64,000 nucleotides of DNA from positions 780,690 through 844,689 of the forward strand of contig SNVD02013943.1 of the NCBI GenBank assembly GCA_013180625.2, written 5' to 3'. The notes under the pieces were generated by a model that was not told the origin of the DNA, searched no databases, and was given only the letters and a program-made list of their open reading frames with translations. Each line of letters opens with the position of its first letter. Within the stretch, counting starts at the first letter, position 1. Of the stretch, positions 25,254 through 36,530 are shown piece after piece. The translations under genes were made by a program, and so were the position numbers. This DNA is from Boswellia sacra (taxonomy: Eukaryota; Streptophyta; Magnoliopsida; Sapindales; Burseraceae).

Positions 25254-26556
25254 GGTGGTGTTTGTTTTAATCACTTAACACTTTTTAGATCTAAATACTT
25301 TTTAGAATTTAATTTACACCATTTAATAGGATGTTTGTTTTTTTATATACCACTTAAAAAAAGTGGTAAGAGAATATTTTATCTTTAATGTGACTTTTTT
25401 ACCCTTATTAAAATATAAAATGTTTATATTTATATTTATACAATCATTTAAAAATTAAATAGTTAATAAAATTAAATAAAAATTCTTTTTCATTTAAATA
25501 ATTAATATTATATTTCTTACAACCTTTAAAAAATAATTATTAACTAAAATTAAATAAAAATTCTTTTTCATTTAAATAGTTAATATTATATTATATAAAC
25601 TCATATGATATTATTGTATAACTACTATATCATTAATATTATCAATTTTTAAAATTCATTTTTTCAATTAGATCAAGTTTAAGCCATATCAATTTCTATA
25701 AAAAAAATTGTAAGAGTAGTATTTTATCCATTACATTTTGAGGGCCATATTTTGAATTATAGAAGAATAATTCTATTAATTAAAGTGTTTTCCATTTCAT
25801 AAACTTAAAAAGAAAAAAAAACTAATATGATCTTTTAACTGATAAAATTAAATTTTAATTTTTTACTTCAAATTTACACTATTAAATAAATAAAATGTCC
25901 TTAGCAATCTAATAAATAACTTTTGAAGTTTCAATAAAACTATCCCTATAATATGTAATAAAATTCTATCAAATATATTATCTATTTTAAAACTCGTTAT
26001 TTATAATGATATCAAAATTTTCAATAGTTATTATTCAACATATTATTAGCTAATTAATTTGAAATATTAATAAAAATAAATGAAAGTTTACCAATTATAA
26101 AAAATATTTATCATATTTTAATATGGTAATTATAAATATAGTAATAAATAATATAACAATTTGATAATAAATATTAAAATAATCACAAATATACCAAAAT
26201 TATACCTTTTAATAAATTAAAATAATATTCATAAATAAAAATTTGATAAAATTTATATTATTTTAATATGTGGGGATATTTATGGAATAAAATTTTTAAC
26301 ACCTCATTTAGATAATAATAATTAGAAAATTGGATAAAATTTATATTATTTTAATATGTAAGGATATTTATGACATAAAATTTTTAACACCTCATTTAGA
26401 CAATAGTGATTAGAAAAAGTGATAAATTTTTTCTTTTTCAATTAAGTGATTTATCACTTAAAATAAGTGCTAAATAGAAAAACAAATAAAAATTTTAAGA
26501 TTTAGATGTAAACACTTTAGGTGTTAAGTGATAAGTGGAAGAAAACAAACATCACC
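25254..26556. mobile_element. PIF/Harbinger-like non-autonomous element inside the MULE transposase
   Basis: 1303 bp with inverted ends GGTGGTGTTTGTTTTAATCA (left) and, read inward, GGTGATGTTTGTTTTCTTCC (right), flanked by a TAA duplication (25251-25253 and 26557-26559), the PIF/Harbinger target preference. Both subterminal regions also share CACTTAACACYT. The interior is very AT-rich with no transposase. It carries a tandem duplication of about 85-90 bp at about 26245-26410 and a second one at about 25440-25600. Confidence 0.75.
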
Positions 26557-27820
26557 TAAACCTTTTAGAACACGAGGAGGAAAGCCATGGTTAGGTTCCA
26601 TGAAAGGGCTCAAGATGCATTGACCTGGGAAACTGATATGCCACTAGTGGTGAGTAAAAAAATTGAAAAGTTAAGACAACAAGGGAGAAACTTGAGGCTT
26701 TTATGTAGTAAGGATGAAGAGTATGAGCTGCTTGATGTAGACAGATCCTTTTTAGCGAAGCTGCATGAGGGGACATGGTAGTGTAGAGCTTGGCAAATTA
26801 GTGGAATACCTTGTAAGCATGTAGTGGCATGCTTGACTAGGAATAGAATGGATCCATTGAATTTCATTCATGCTTTCTTTAGGAGACAGGTCTATCTTGA
26901 CACATATGCAAGTGTGATTCATCCTATACCAGATCAGTGTGTTTGGGAAGAGGTTGTTTGTCAAAATTAAAGCCTCCAAACTTTAAAAGACAACCTGGGA
27001 AGCCAAAGAGTGCTAGGCAAAGAGAACTAAATGAGCAGCACAGGGAGAAAAGTTCTTTTGTTGTGAATTGCACAATCTGTGGCCTCATAGGTCATAACAG
27101 AAGTTGCAAACAGCCTGCCACAATGGTAAATAACTACGTTAATTAACTGCATGAAATTTCAAGTTTTGTTTTCCTGTGATACTTAATTCATAACATATAT
27201 GTTAATAATTGACGGGGAAGAGAAACAACATATGCTGCTGGAATGGGATCTTTTAGAGGAACAACTTCTACTTTTGAGGTAATTTCATTACCATTTGTGC
27301 ATTATTTAAAGTTAACTCAAAAGGCTTAACCTTTTGTTTCTTATCAACTGTCCAAAATGTAGACTGGGAGCACTTCAGGTACAACTACACCTGCAAGAGG
27401 GGCTGCTAGGGGAGCAGTAAGAAGAGCTGCAAGAGGAGGTACAAGAGGAGCTACAAAAGGAGTTGCTAGAGGATCTGCAAGAGGGACTACTAGAGGAGCT
27501 GCCAGGGATGGAACTGCTGCAAATAGAGGTATTACTGCAGGAAGAGGTTATAGGAGAGGTTTTCAATGCTCTGCAACTATTGGCACTGATAATGCAGCTT
27601 GATCCCTTCCATGATCTGTAGATTCATGCAATGTGTATGTTCTTTGGTTCTTTTGGCTTTTTGTTAGTTTCATTTTGCCTTGATCAAGGTTGTTGATCCA
27701 TTTCACTGTTTTGGATGCTATATTTTCTTGTGTTTTGGCCTAAGCACGGTCAGCTTAATGATTGTTGACCTATTTTTTGGCCAAAACATTGACATGCATG
27801 TTAATGCATTGAACAACTTG

Positions 27821-27936
27821 CATGATTGCATTGTGACTTCAATGAAAATGACAGACTTCCTTTCAAGTTACAAATTTACATGATTGCATTGTGACTTCAA
27901 TGAAAATGACAAACTTCCTTTCAAGTTACAAATACG
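27821..27936. repeat. 58-bp tandem duplication
   Basis: Two units (27821-27878, 27879-27936) starting CATGATTGCATTGTGACTTC, nearly identical, in the MULE between the two convergent ORFs. Confidence 0.9.
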
Positions 27937-28064
27937 TATGAATCTTTTTTCTTTTACATTTACTTGGCCTTACTCAAATAGATAGAAAAACATCAAGAAC
28001 AATACATTTAGTAGTAAGATCTTCTTTAACATTGCTTTAATAGCTTTTTTGTCATCCTTCATAC

Positions 28065-28265
28065 CTAGAAACTGTTCTTGCATGGACATGTTGCCCTGGC
28101 ACCTATGAAAAAGTAGTAGTCACATGCCTTTGTCTCACAATAAAAGTAGAACTTCCTAGGATTTGTGTGTGACTCAGAAATATTCAAGCCAGCCTTTTTA
28201 CCACAATAACATCTTATGTTCTTGAACTTGATCCACCCTCCGTTAACCTCACTTGCTTTAGACAT
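28065..28265 (-). CDS. small GRF-type zinc-finger protein of the MULE
   Basis: A 66-aa ORF from an internal ATG; the open frame extends upstream to 28409 without extra recognisable domain. The sequence has the layout of a GRF zinc finger: a CYCGKKA start, a conserved S/T-N-P-R segment, then an aromatic-rich FYFYC..KACDYYFF block. Cysteines fall about where zinc ligands are expected. GRF fingers are often found with plant MULEs. Its convergent orientation relative to the transposase parallels the mudrA/mudrB layout of maize MuDR, although no sequence kinship to mudrB is claimed. A role as accessory nucleic-acid-binding protein is inference. Confidence 0.6.
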   Translation of the reverse strand: MSKASEVNGGWIKFKNIRCYCGKKAGLNISESHTNPRKFYFYCETKACDYYFFIGARATCPCKNSF

Positions 28266-28721
28266 GTTAACTATACCAAAATGCAAACAACAGAATATGT
28301 CTTCATGCAAGGAGAGTGATGCTTTATATGGTGTCATGCTGGGCAACGACTCCTTTTGAAGCATGAGGAAATGATGTGTACAGGGGTGAGCAGCGGTCTG
28401 ATTCAACAACGGTCTTGTTCTTTAGCAAATACTGTTCAATACAGTTGTTGATGATAATTTTAATCTTTTACTAGGGTTATTTCCGATAAATCATGATAAA
28501 TCGATCTACAGGTTTGCTTAAGTTTATAATTCCCCTTTACAGAATTATCAGACTTGACTAAGGCTTGTCAGGAGGGCATTTCAGTCTTTTTGTCATTTAC
28601 CATCCATTATAACAGCAAGGCATAAACGTTAGGGTCACGTGAGGCTAAATCCGAAAACTGGGGATCACATCAATAGTAGGACAAACCTCAAAGTTATTTA
28701 TGAAGTTTTTACTATTAATTT

Positions 28722-30242
28722 ATACGAAAGAATTTGTATATAAAGTTTACATAAATGGGAATGTTTTGAATTTTATGAAGTAATAAAAGGAAAGTAAATG
28801 AGATTCTATCCAAAACGATAACGTAACATCATAAGTTGACATTTGAGAAGGGTAGCTGAACCACGTAGCCAGGTCCGCTAAATCTTCGTTGCATAGATTT
28901 CGTCACGTGATCATCATGCTCAATTCGCTACCTGCTCTCAATTCTTATTATCTCATCTCATGGGGCTTGCCAGCTCATCGTCTCACACAACTTAAATTAA
29001 TTAATTAATTAATATTTGTATTTATAATTTTAATAATATTATATTTATAAAATTTGTATAAAAAACTTATATTTAAATTTGATTTAGCATCAAGTAAATA
29101 GAAAGATTAATACAAGTTTTCAATGTAATATATACTGATGAGTCATATAACATTAAATGAATAGATGTCATGTTAACTTTATATATAAATTTTGTAAGTG
29201 TAGCAATAATCATATAATTTATTATCGGATAATAATGAATAAACTCGATCTTAAAAATTCGAATTCTAAAAATTGTGATTAAATTATGCACAAATTTTTA
29301 TGTAGAAACTCATAAGTGGTTGATTTTCATTTATTATTGATTTATTAAATTAATTTTCTTTTTGTTTATTTTTTAAGAAAGTCAAAAATTTTAATCTTGC
29401 TCTATCTTGATGTAGAAAGCAATCACGTTGTATATATCGAAACCTATTTCGTAATTGTAAATAAATGGAAAACTAAAGGTTTAAATTTAAGTAAAAAATT
29501 TCTAAAAAAAGTTCATATATGTAACAAAATTTTATAATATTTGAGAAGTTTATGATATGGGGGGCAGATTTAAATTATTGTTAAATACAAAAACGAACAC
29601 TTATTTAAAAACTAATCTTATCATTCATTTGGGTTAAATGTTAGATATGGAGCTTTTAATATATACGTACTTTTTTAAAGTCTAACAAACTTATATGATT
29701 GTTAGAATAATTTGTTAAATTTTGATTTGATTGTTGAATTATTTTGCTTTTTTTTTCCTATTATTAATATTTTTAACAAAAAAAATGGAAAATTAGAAGT
29801 TTAGATGCTAAAATCAAGTTGAATACCAAATACCCGATTTCTCGTTGTCCAAACACAAATATAATGCACAAAATCATAAGACATAACCAAGTTTAGATGA
29901 GTTGAAAGAGAGTCGAAGTATATCCTTAGACACAATGGAGAGCGCTAACAGATATGCCTCTCTGTCAGCAACTCCAATAAGTAATAGGTAAATTACTCGT
30001 CAATCAGTAATGACAAATAGTTAAATAAATATGGGCAGTCTTAATCATTTATTATCTTATACGTATAATGAGTGCGAGAAATTTAGCATATTAATCCGTG
30101 ATCTGATTAAATAATAAAGAACTGGAATTCAAGGTTTAGCTGTTTTAGGAAAAGATAGATAACGGGGAGTTAGCAGGTGAAAATTTCTTATTTATTTATT
30201 TACGCGAGAAAAGAGTGAGAGAGATGTTGAGGAAAGATGCAT
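28722..30242. other. intergenic, promoter side of the SWEET gene
   Basis: AT-rich. MITE-like TTTGTATAAA/TTTGTAAGTGTAGCA fragments occur at about 28735 and 29045-29215. No gene recognised. It ends at a long T tract (about 30247-30282) just upstream of the presumed SWEET leader. Confidence 0.45.
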
Positions 30243-30250
30243 TTTTTTCT

Positions 30251-30286
<36 letters not shown>

Positions 30287-30472
30287 GCAGGAGTTGTTGG
30301 TCCATGGTTGGACAGTGTGGAGTGAGTAAACACAAAGAGACAAGAACTTGCAAGTTGCGGGAGCGTGTACTTGTGGCAAACCCAGAAGCAATCAATTATT
30401 AATTCAAAAGCTGCAGCTGGACCTGTGGAGAAACAAAGAGTAAGCTCTATCGCCTCGCTTCGGTGGGGCTTC

Positions 30473-30514
30473 ATGGAAACACTGAGACTTCTGTTTATTG
30501 GCTTAGTAAATTAG
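30473..30514 (+). other. upstream ORF (13 codons plus stop) in the SWEET leader
   Basis: ATG GAA ACA CTG .. TAG, ending about 70 nt before the main start. A further out-of-frame ATG at 30581 overlaps the main ATGs (ATGAATGATG at 30581-30590). If the transcript starts upstream of 30473, both could reduce initiation at the SWEET start. Confidence 0.4.
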
Positions 30515-30584
30515 CTTCTTCATTGTTATTGCTTTTTTCTTCTTTGATTGCTCTGCCTGGACTTTTGGATTCTACCCTTCATGA

Positions 30585-33500
30585 ATGATGTATCAAACCA
30601 ACTTGGTTCTCAAGAATGCTGCTGGGATTGCTGGTATGCTACCTCTTTCTCTCTACTCTATTTATCCATATTGCTTCTGTTCCTTACCGTGTTTTTGGTT
30701 AATAATGGCATCTTCCATTTTTGGAAACAAACTTACTTGTTTTGTTCTTGGAAATATGATTATTTATTGTTATCTTTGCATTTCAATATCTATGTGTCTA
30801 ACTTTGTATATGCTTCTATTCATATATCCGTTTTATTCAAAACAAAATCTTTTTGGTGGTTGAAAAAGAAGAAAACCCATGATTGCTTTTTGGTCAAAGT
30901 TGTGATATCAATACATACTTCTAATTATTGTTCGCTTCATATGCATCTTTATCTTGTTTAAAGAAAGAGCGAAAACCGACTCAGGAATTGAAGTTAGGAA
31001 GCGATTTGTGGTTGTCTCTCTTGAAATGAAATGCCTCATATTAGGACAGGGAAGAAGAGTTGCATTAGATGTCAACAATAAAAGAGAGTGCTTTACAAAA
31101 AGTAGAACAACCGAAAGGAAAGAATGGTAGAATACTGTAGCCAAAACAAAGCCACTAACATCAACCCAAAACCCTTGGGAGGATAAAGAAGTCTTTTGCA
31201 GTAGTTGCCCATCAAATCACACAACAAGAGCAGGAACTGCGCACTGCCGAAGAGTCTTTGGTGATGCCTTCTTTACCCATAAGTAAAGCAGAGCAATCTC
31301 TTGGAGTAACCCACTAAATTTTGACTTCATTGCATTTAGCCCATATAAAAGATGCCATTGGGCAATGGAGAGTAGCCCACAAGTGATTGGATGTGTCTTC
31401 ATTTTTTTAAAGATAACACACCAAGGTGGGGAAAGATTCATGTTAGAGTGCTTGAATTGCATAATGTCTGCTGTCTAGAATTTTTCATGAGCTATTTTCC
31501 AAGCAAAAACTTGAATTTTTTGGGGTACTTTTTCATTCCAAATGATTGTAAATTGTTTGAACTATTTGAGAGGATTATCTGCACACAACCATTCAAAGAA
31601 GATAATTGTAACAACCTAAAGAATGAAGCTTCCTAACTCTCTTATCCTCCCTTAATACATTAACGCTCACATTTTCAAGCAAACTTAAGACGCCTGGTGA
31701 TTCTTGAATCTCCCTGTCATTTTAAATTCCTTGTGAACTTAAGATTCCAACTCCAGTACTCATTTGAGGAGTCATGAATGTGGAATATCTATTAAAGGCA
31801 CAATCTATAAAGGTGATACTCATTTGAGGAGTCATGAATGTGGAATATCTATTAAAGGCACAATCTATAAAGGTGATGAAAACAGTTTTCTGAGTAGTCT
31901 TTCCAAGCCATCTATGTTCCCAAAATGTAACTGTATACCATTTCATATCAGCAATATGGTTGTTAAATACAAAAATAGTCCTTAGAAATGGCCTTCCAAG
32001 GACTTCTATTGGATCCAAAATTTCCTTCTTTGGAGTTTTGCTTATTCGGGCTAAGGCCATATTTGCCCCATATTACCTCATACCAAAGGGAGGTTTTGCC
32101 CTGAGGATTTCTCTGAAGCCACTTTGCCAAAGGTGCTCTATTCTTCTTCTCCACATTCCCAAACCCAAGCCCACCTATCCTTTTAGGCCTACCGACTACT
32201 TTCCACCTAATGAGATGAGAGCTACTACCTCTTAGTTCTCTTGGCAATGCCATGGGGAATCTTGAAAAGCAAAAGAAAATAGGTTTGAGCACAGACAACA
32301 CCATAACCATCGCAAGAGCTCTCTTGAAATGCTTTATTGCTTTTGAAAATATGAATTGAATCAATTAAGCTCTTTCTACGTGGTTGTGCTTAAGAAATGC
32401 TTGACTTATTTTAATCCAAAAGTAATTTGATTGTATTTGCTTTTACACCGCAAATGGAAATTGCCATCTGGATGGCCCCTTCTCAGAAATCTTTTTAGCT
32501 TAGGGTTTAGGCTGGGTCGCCCTCAGGAAATTAGAGAGGGGGAGAAAAATTTTCTCTCAATTAGGGTCGCCGGAGTTACTGTTCACTCCGGTCAATTTGC
32601 GAATCAGCCTTTGAAATCTACATATGTTGTAGATCGGGATATCCTGAGACAAATTTTCTTCTGGGTCGCCCTCAGTTTCCAGCAGCAAAACGGTTAAATT
32701 TGCAAAAAAGGGTTTCGGATTTCACTATTCATCACCGACGGCGATCGAGTGGGACGTCACCTTTACCATCATCGTATTGGTCTTGATTCGATCTACAAGT
32801 TTTCCTTCATCAGCACCACCAGATTCGCGCCGCATCACCTCCGTTCTAGGCCACAAAATTTCGGATTTTTCACTATTCACCGCCGCCCGCCGCTGTCACC
32901 GGCAAGTGGCATCTCACCTCCATCAAATTCTTGTAGATCAGATGACGTTCTACAAGTTTCTCTCCATCAGCACCACCAGATTCGGGCCACAACACCTCCG
33001 TTCAAGACCTCAAAGTTTCGGATTTACTATTCACCACCACCTCTTGTCGGAAAACGGCGAGTTGTATCTTACCTTCGCCACCATCTAGTAGATCGAGCAA
33101 CACTGGCCAACTTTTCCTTCTTGGCCGTCATCTGATTCCAACCAGAAACCCCTCAAATCGCCGCTTCTTCAATTCGAATTTTACTGTTCACCGCGGTGGT
33201 TACTATTCATTTACCGGAGACTCTGTTCATCAGCCCCACCCAGATTGTTCTTCAGGTTATTTCATGCAACTTTGCCTCTTGGTCGATTTCCTGATTCCTT
33301 GCGGATTATCGTTTTTAAAGAGGTGACGACGACTTTGGAAGCCAAGCCGCTTCGGTGCCTGGTTTGCTTTCGTTTTTCCATCTCTTTTTTATGAGTTTGC
33401 ATTGTATTTGATTTGTAATTCACTTGATGGATCCATCCAAGACAACTACTGGCTCTTGTGATAAAATCAAGATGATTCGAGTACCCGATGCAAATTGAGT

Positions 33501-36500
33501 CCGGTTACTCCTAAGAAACCGGGTACAATCCTTGAGATTCCAGATGAGATTGTCGACGAGAATTTAGCCGAATGGCGTAGATGTCTTGTTGGCTTCTTTT
33601 TGGGATATGTGATGCCCTTCCATGCTGCACGTTCGATGGCGATGCGTGCATGGAAATCTAGTGGTCTTGAGGACGTCCGTTCCACGGATAAGAGATTTCT
33701 CATCTTCCGTTTTAGAACTGAGGATGAGGTACATGCAATCATTGCTTGAGGTCCTTGGATGTTTGGAGGTAAATTCATTTACCTGCAGCAATGGCATCTG
33801 CATCTGGATTTCAATCTTACAGCATTCTGGACACTACCAGTTTGGATCCGTTTGTATGGCCTGCCGTTTCCTTTGTGGACAGCCAAAGGCCTTAGCATTA
33901 TCTCCAGCATGGTTGGAGAACCTCAATCTTGTGATAAGGCGACTTCTGATCTATCTAGATTAGAGTATGCGAGGGTTTGTGTTTTTATTGATGCAAGACG
34001 CCCTCGAGTTAAGAACTTTGAGTTCAAGTGCAAACTCTCTCCAGAGCCCATCAAAATTCAAGTTGAATATGAGTGGACTCCAAAACATTGTCCCAAATGT
34101 TGCCAGTTTGGTCATCGTTGTCCAGAACCGGTAAAGACTTCAAGTCCAGATAAGAATGAGGCTAGCACCTCTGATAGTACCCCTTTGAGAAAAGAAAAGG
34201 ATGTGACCAAGGTCATTGATTGCACCAAAATAGTTGCTATCCTAGAAGTTTCTGCAGTCCAAGTTGAGCCTCCGAAGGCTACTACACTTCCGAGTGCAGA
34301 GTCAGTTTCAGATTCTGATTCTCCATCTCCTTTTGCGACCGACGAGGGTAGACTTTTGGGCACTATCAAATGTTCTACAAATCGTGAGGCATCTATTTCC
34401 TCAGGGCGGATACGTACTGAGTCTTCTCCCACTCGTTTTGAGCCTTTGATTGGGCTCAGTGAGGATGATCAACCTGATAGGATTGACCATACCCATTTGG
34501 ACACCCCAGCTACCCCTGTAAAGAAGGGTAAGAAGAAGAAAAACAAGAAGGGTTAAAGCTCTTGTATTTTTATGTTTTAGACCGTTTGTGATCATTTCTC
34601 TTTTATGTTATTAAGGTCGTTTGTGACTTTTTTACTTTGTTTAGGCCGCTTGTGGCCTTCATTTTCTATCTTTTTGTTGGATTGTATGTTTGGACTTTAC
34701 GTCCTTTTGTAATTCTTGGGGTATGCCCCTCGGATTTTTGTACATTATAACTTTTTTGGATTTATATTACTAAGTAACTTTTCCAAAAAAAAAATGGCCC
34801 CCTCTCAATTAAAACACTCTGAATCAAACCAAAGCAGCCATCCTTCACTTAGAAGTGTGTTTGACCTTCTACCACTGTCCTTAGACTTCACTGGGAAAAA
34901 TAAGGTGTCATATGGTCAGCATGCATAATTTTCTATGTTGATTTGTTATTGATTGACAAGACCTACATGTGCTTATTTAAATAGGAAGGAAGGCACCTCT
35001 ATTGTGTTTGTAGCATAATACGCAGTAATTAGTTGTCATTATGCTAGGATTACTCCACATTAGGAGCTAATAAAAAATAACTTAATATGCTGCATTTTAG
35101 ATCTTTAATTGATATGATTTGAGAAAAGATGTGCTTAGGTGCTCTTTACAGGTAAGTTTGGACTCTGGAAATTTCTGTCCAACAAAATCAGAACTTATTT
35201 TAGGAACTCTTTTGAAAATTGACAAGTTTGGTGATAATTATATTCTTATAAGGAAAATAAAAATGGATATGAATTCAATCTATAAATTTTGATAATTTCA
35301 AATCTTCTTTGGTGTTTTTTCTCAATCTTTTGATGAATCATTTTCAAAAACTTTGTCTTGACTTTCATTCTTGCTCATCACAGGGAACATCTTTGCTTTT
35401 GGGCTATTTGTGTCACCTATGTAAGTTTTTGTCCTGAATATTTCATTTCATATAATAAAACCTCAAAATGGAGGTGAATAGAGTGGATATCATATCAATT
35501 ATATCTCTAGTTTAATTTTTTCTCTAAATTTTCAGGCCCACATTTAGGAGAATAGTCAGAAACCGTTCGACAGAAGAGTTCTCAGGATTGCCATATGTAT
35601 ATGCCCTCCTGAACTGCTTGATTACTCTGTGGTATGGGACACCCCTTGTATCTAGTGATAATATCATGGTTATGACAGTCAATTCAATCGGTGCAGCTTT
35701 CCAGTTGGTCTATCTAAGTCTCTTTATCGCATACGCTGAGAAAGAGACAAAGGTCTCACATCTTTTTAAATTTACTTGCAACTTGTTACTTCAGTTGGAT
35801 TCTGGTTCTGGATGGCCATTTGTTAAACAATGCCTTAAATGCTTTGGCAGGTGAGGATACTTGGGTTTGTGCTTGCTGTTCTGGTTTTATTTGGAATTAT
35901 AGTTTTTGGGAGCTTGCAAATAGTTGACACTTTCTTGCGGCGGATCTTTGTTGGCATATTGAGTAGTGCTGCTCTCATATCAATGTTTGCTTCACCATTG
36001 TTTATAATTGTGAGTTTTATTAAAGGCATTGACTTTAGTTTTTCTCTATGTATGGATTGCCTCCTTATGTTGCTGAACATTTAATGTCATCTTATATCTT
36101 TATAACTATTTTCAGAATTTGGTGATTCGAACAAAAAGCGTTGAATTCATGCCATTTAATCTCTCCCTTTCCACATTCTTGATGAGCTCATCCTTTTTCT
36201 TATATGGAATTCTCAACCGGGATGCCTTTGTTTATGTAAGCTTCCTATAGCACTGTCCCAATGCTTCTAACCCTCACTCCTGCCCCTCCTCTTGTTGGAG
36301 TTTTTGTTTTGTTTTTATATTATGTACGTCTTCAATTGTTATTTACAACCCACCATTTGTCTCTTCTTTTGATTATTTGCTCACTTGTAAGTATTACTTT
36401 TCTGTTCAAACTTCAGGTGCCAAATGGGATAGGAACTATTCTGGGCATTGTACAATTGGCTTTGTACTTTTACTATAAGGGGATATCTAGAGAAGAATCC

Positions 36501-36530
36501 AGAGAAGCTTTGATAGTCTCATATGCATAA
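30585..36530 (+). CDS. SWEET2: SWEET2-type bidirectional sugar transporter
   Basis: Six exons: 30585-30633, 35384-35420, 35536-35752, 35851-36009, 36116-36235 and 36417-36530, with GT..AG at every junction. Together they give 231 codons plus stop, the usual SWEET size. The product is a seven-helix uniporter made of two MtN3/saliva triple-helix repeats joined by a linker helix. Visible landmarks include NAAGIAG, PTFRRIVRNRST, the FSGLPYVYALLNCL helix, ASPLFII, SVEFMPF, VPNGIGTILG and the C-terminal EALIVSYA. Membrane prolines and the PNG asparagine are kept. The tail and exon layout point to clade I SWEET2, whose Arabidopsis member is tonoplast-located, so vacuolar glucose transport is the likely role. 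The first intron is about 4.75 kb because of LINE insertions. The start ATG could also be 30588. Confidence 0.93.
31200..32400 (-). pseudogene. antisense LINE ORF2 C-terminal fragment in SWEET intron 1
   Basis: On minus, 32364-31963 reads as the region after the reverse transcriptase of plant LINEs: an HLIRWKVV..PKRIGGLGFGN motif, then LAKWLQR, LWYEVIWGKYG and SPWKAISKDYF. It continues in another frame (about 32060-31900) with a WYTVTFWEHRWLGK block, and ends in a tail like the LINE zf-RVT region (31462-31217). Stops and frame changes make it dead. No catalytic reverse-transcriptase motif lies in the fragment. Confidence 0.75.
31757..31876. repeat. exact 60-bp tandem duplication
   Basis: Two identical units (31757-31816, 31817-31876) beginning TACTCATTTGAGGAGTCATG, inside the antisense LINE fragment. 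Perfect identity suggests a recent event. Confidence 0.95.
32690..33060 (+). repeat. tandem repeats in the LINE 5' region
   Basis: Units of roughly 150-160 bp sharing TTCGGATTT..ACTATTCA and CATCAGCACCACCAGATTCG (second element at about 32809 and 32963). Such 5' repeats can act as promoter monomers in other LINEs; here that is only a suggestion. Confidence 0.6.
33427..34556 (+). pseudogene. LINE ORF1 (DUF4283-zinc knuckle type), disrupted
   Basis: From an ATG at 33427 a short frame is shifted near 33490 into the main frame, which runs to a TAA at 34554-34556. The DUF4283-like domain is visible (LVGFFLGYVMPFHAAR, FRTEDEVHAII, then GPWMFGGKFIYLQQW and LPVWIRLYGLPFPLW), followed by a C-x2-C..H..C-type knuckle CPKCCQFGHRC and a Ser/Lys-rich tail. 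A TGA at 33747-33749 lies in frame between two conserved blocks. The protein would bind element RNA. With a frameshift and a nonsense codon it is probably inactive. Confidence 0.8.

Larger units (their letters stand above)
22762..27602 (+). pseudogene. MULE transposase (mudrA-type), disrupted
   Basis: This gene would encode the transposase mobilising the MULE. An acidic N-terminal part (22762-22974) is followed by a MuDR-type DNA-binding region (about 23222-23419, with a KDYSVLAGCNIK stretch and the EGCSWRIHAS motif), interrupted by a hAT insertion. Coding resumes at 24322. The DDE core (24668-25250) shows DGCHLKG, MSDRQKG and NNLIESFNSW with its acidic residues. A PIF/Harbinger insertion follows. 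Coding then resumes with MVRFHER, a SWIM-like CRAW..GIPCKHVVA motif (about 26780-26830), a CCHC knuckle CTICGLIGHNRSC (about 27069-27108) and an RG-rich tail ending at 27602. Breaks are a TAG after 22974, a frameshift in the A run near 24470, a frame change near 24670, a TAG at about 26779, and a frameshift near 26960. Introns near 27126-27230 and 27280-27361 are possible. Confidence 0.85.
21180..28712 (+). mobile_element. autonomous-type Mutator-like element (MULE), decayed
   Basis: The left terminus (AAATTTCATAAAT, then TGAGGTTTG) matches the inverted right terminus (AAACTTCATAAAT, then TGAGGTTTG), and both subterminal regions carry a CACGTG. Near-identical 9-bp flanks (GATTAATTA at 21171-21179; TATTAATTT at 28713-28721, seven of nine shared) fit a Mutator target duplication. 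Inside are a mudrA-type transposase on plus, a convergent small zinc-finger ORF on minus, and two younger insertions (23420-24313 and 25254-26556). Without these the element would be about 5.3 kb. Frame breaks show it can no longer make an intact transposase. Confidence 0.8.
32486..34793 (+). mobile_element. non-autonomous LINE-like retroposon in SWEET intron 1
   Basis: 2308 bp ending in a poly(A) tract (34785-34794). It is flanked by a 14-bp target duplication with one mismatch: ATGGCCCCTTCTCA at 32472-32485 and ATGGCCCCCTCTCA at 34794-34807. It carries one gag-like ORF and no reverse transcriptase, so it would need enzymes from elsewhere. The GC-richer 5' part has tandem repeats. It is in the same orientation as the host gene and lies fully within its intron. 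Confidence 0.88.

Noticed and set aside
27375..27566. Ser-rich minus-strand ORF opposite the MULE tail
   Set aside because: It is the antisense shadow of the RG-rich C-terminal tail of the transposase; the plus-strand frame is the one with family features.
30196..30474. Lys-rich minus-strand ORFs upstream of SWEET2
   Set aside because: They read through the long T tract (Lys codons on the other strand) and lie in the presumed promoter and leader. No domain.
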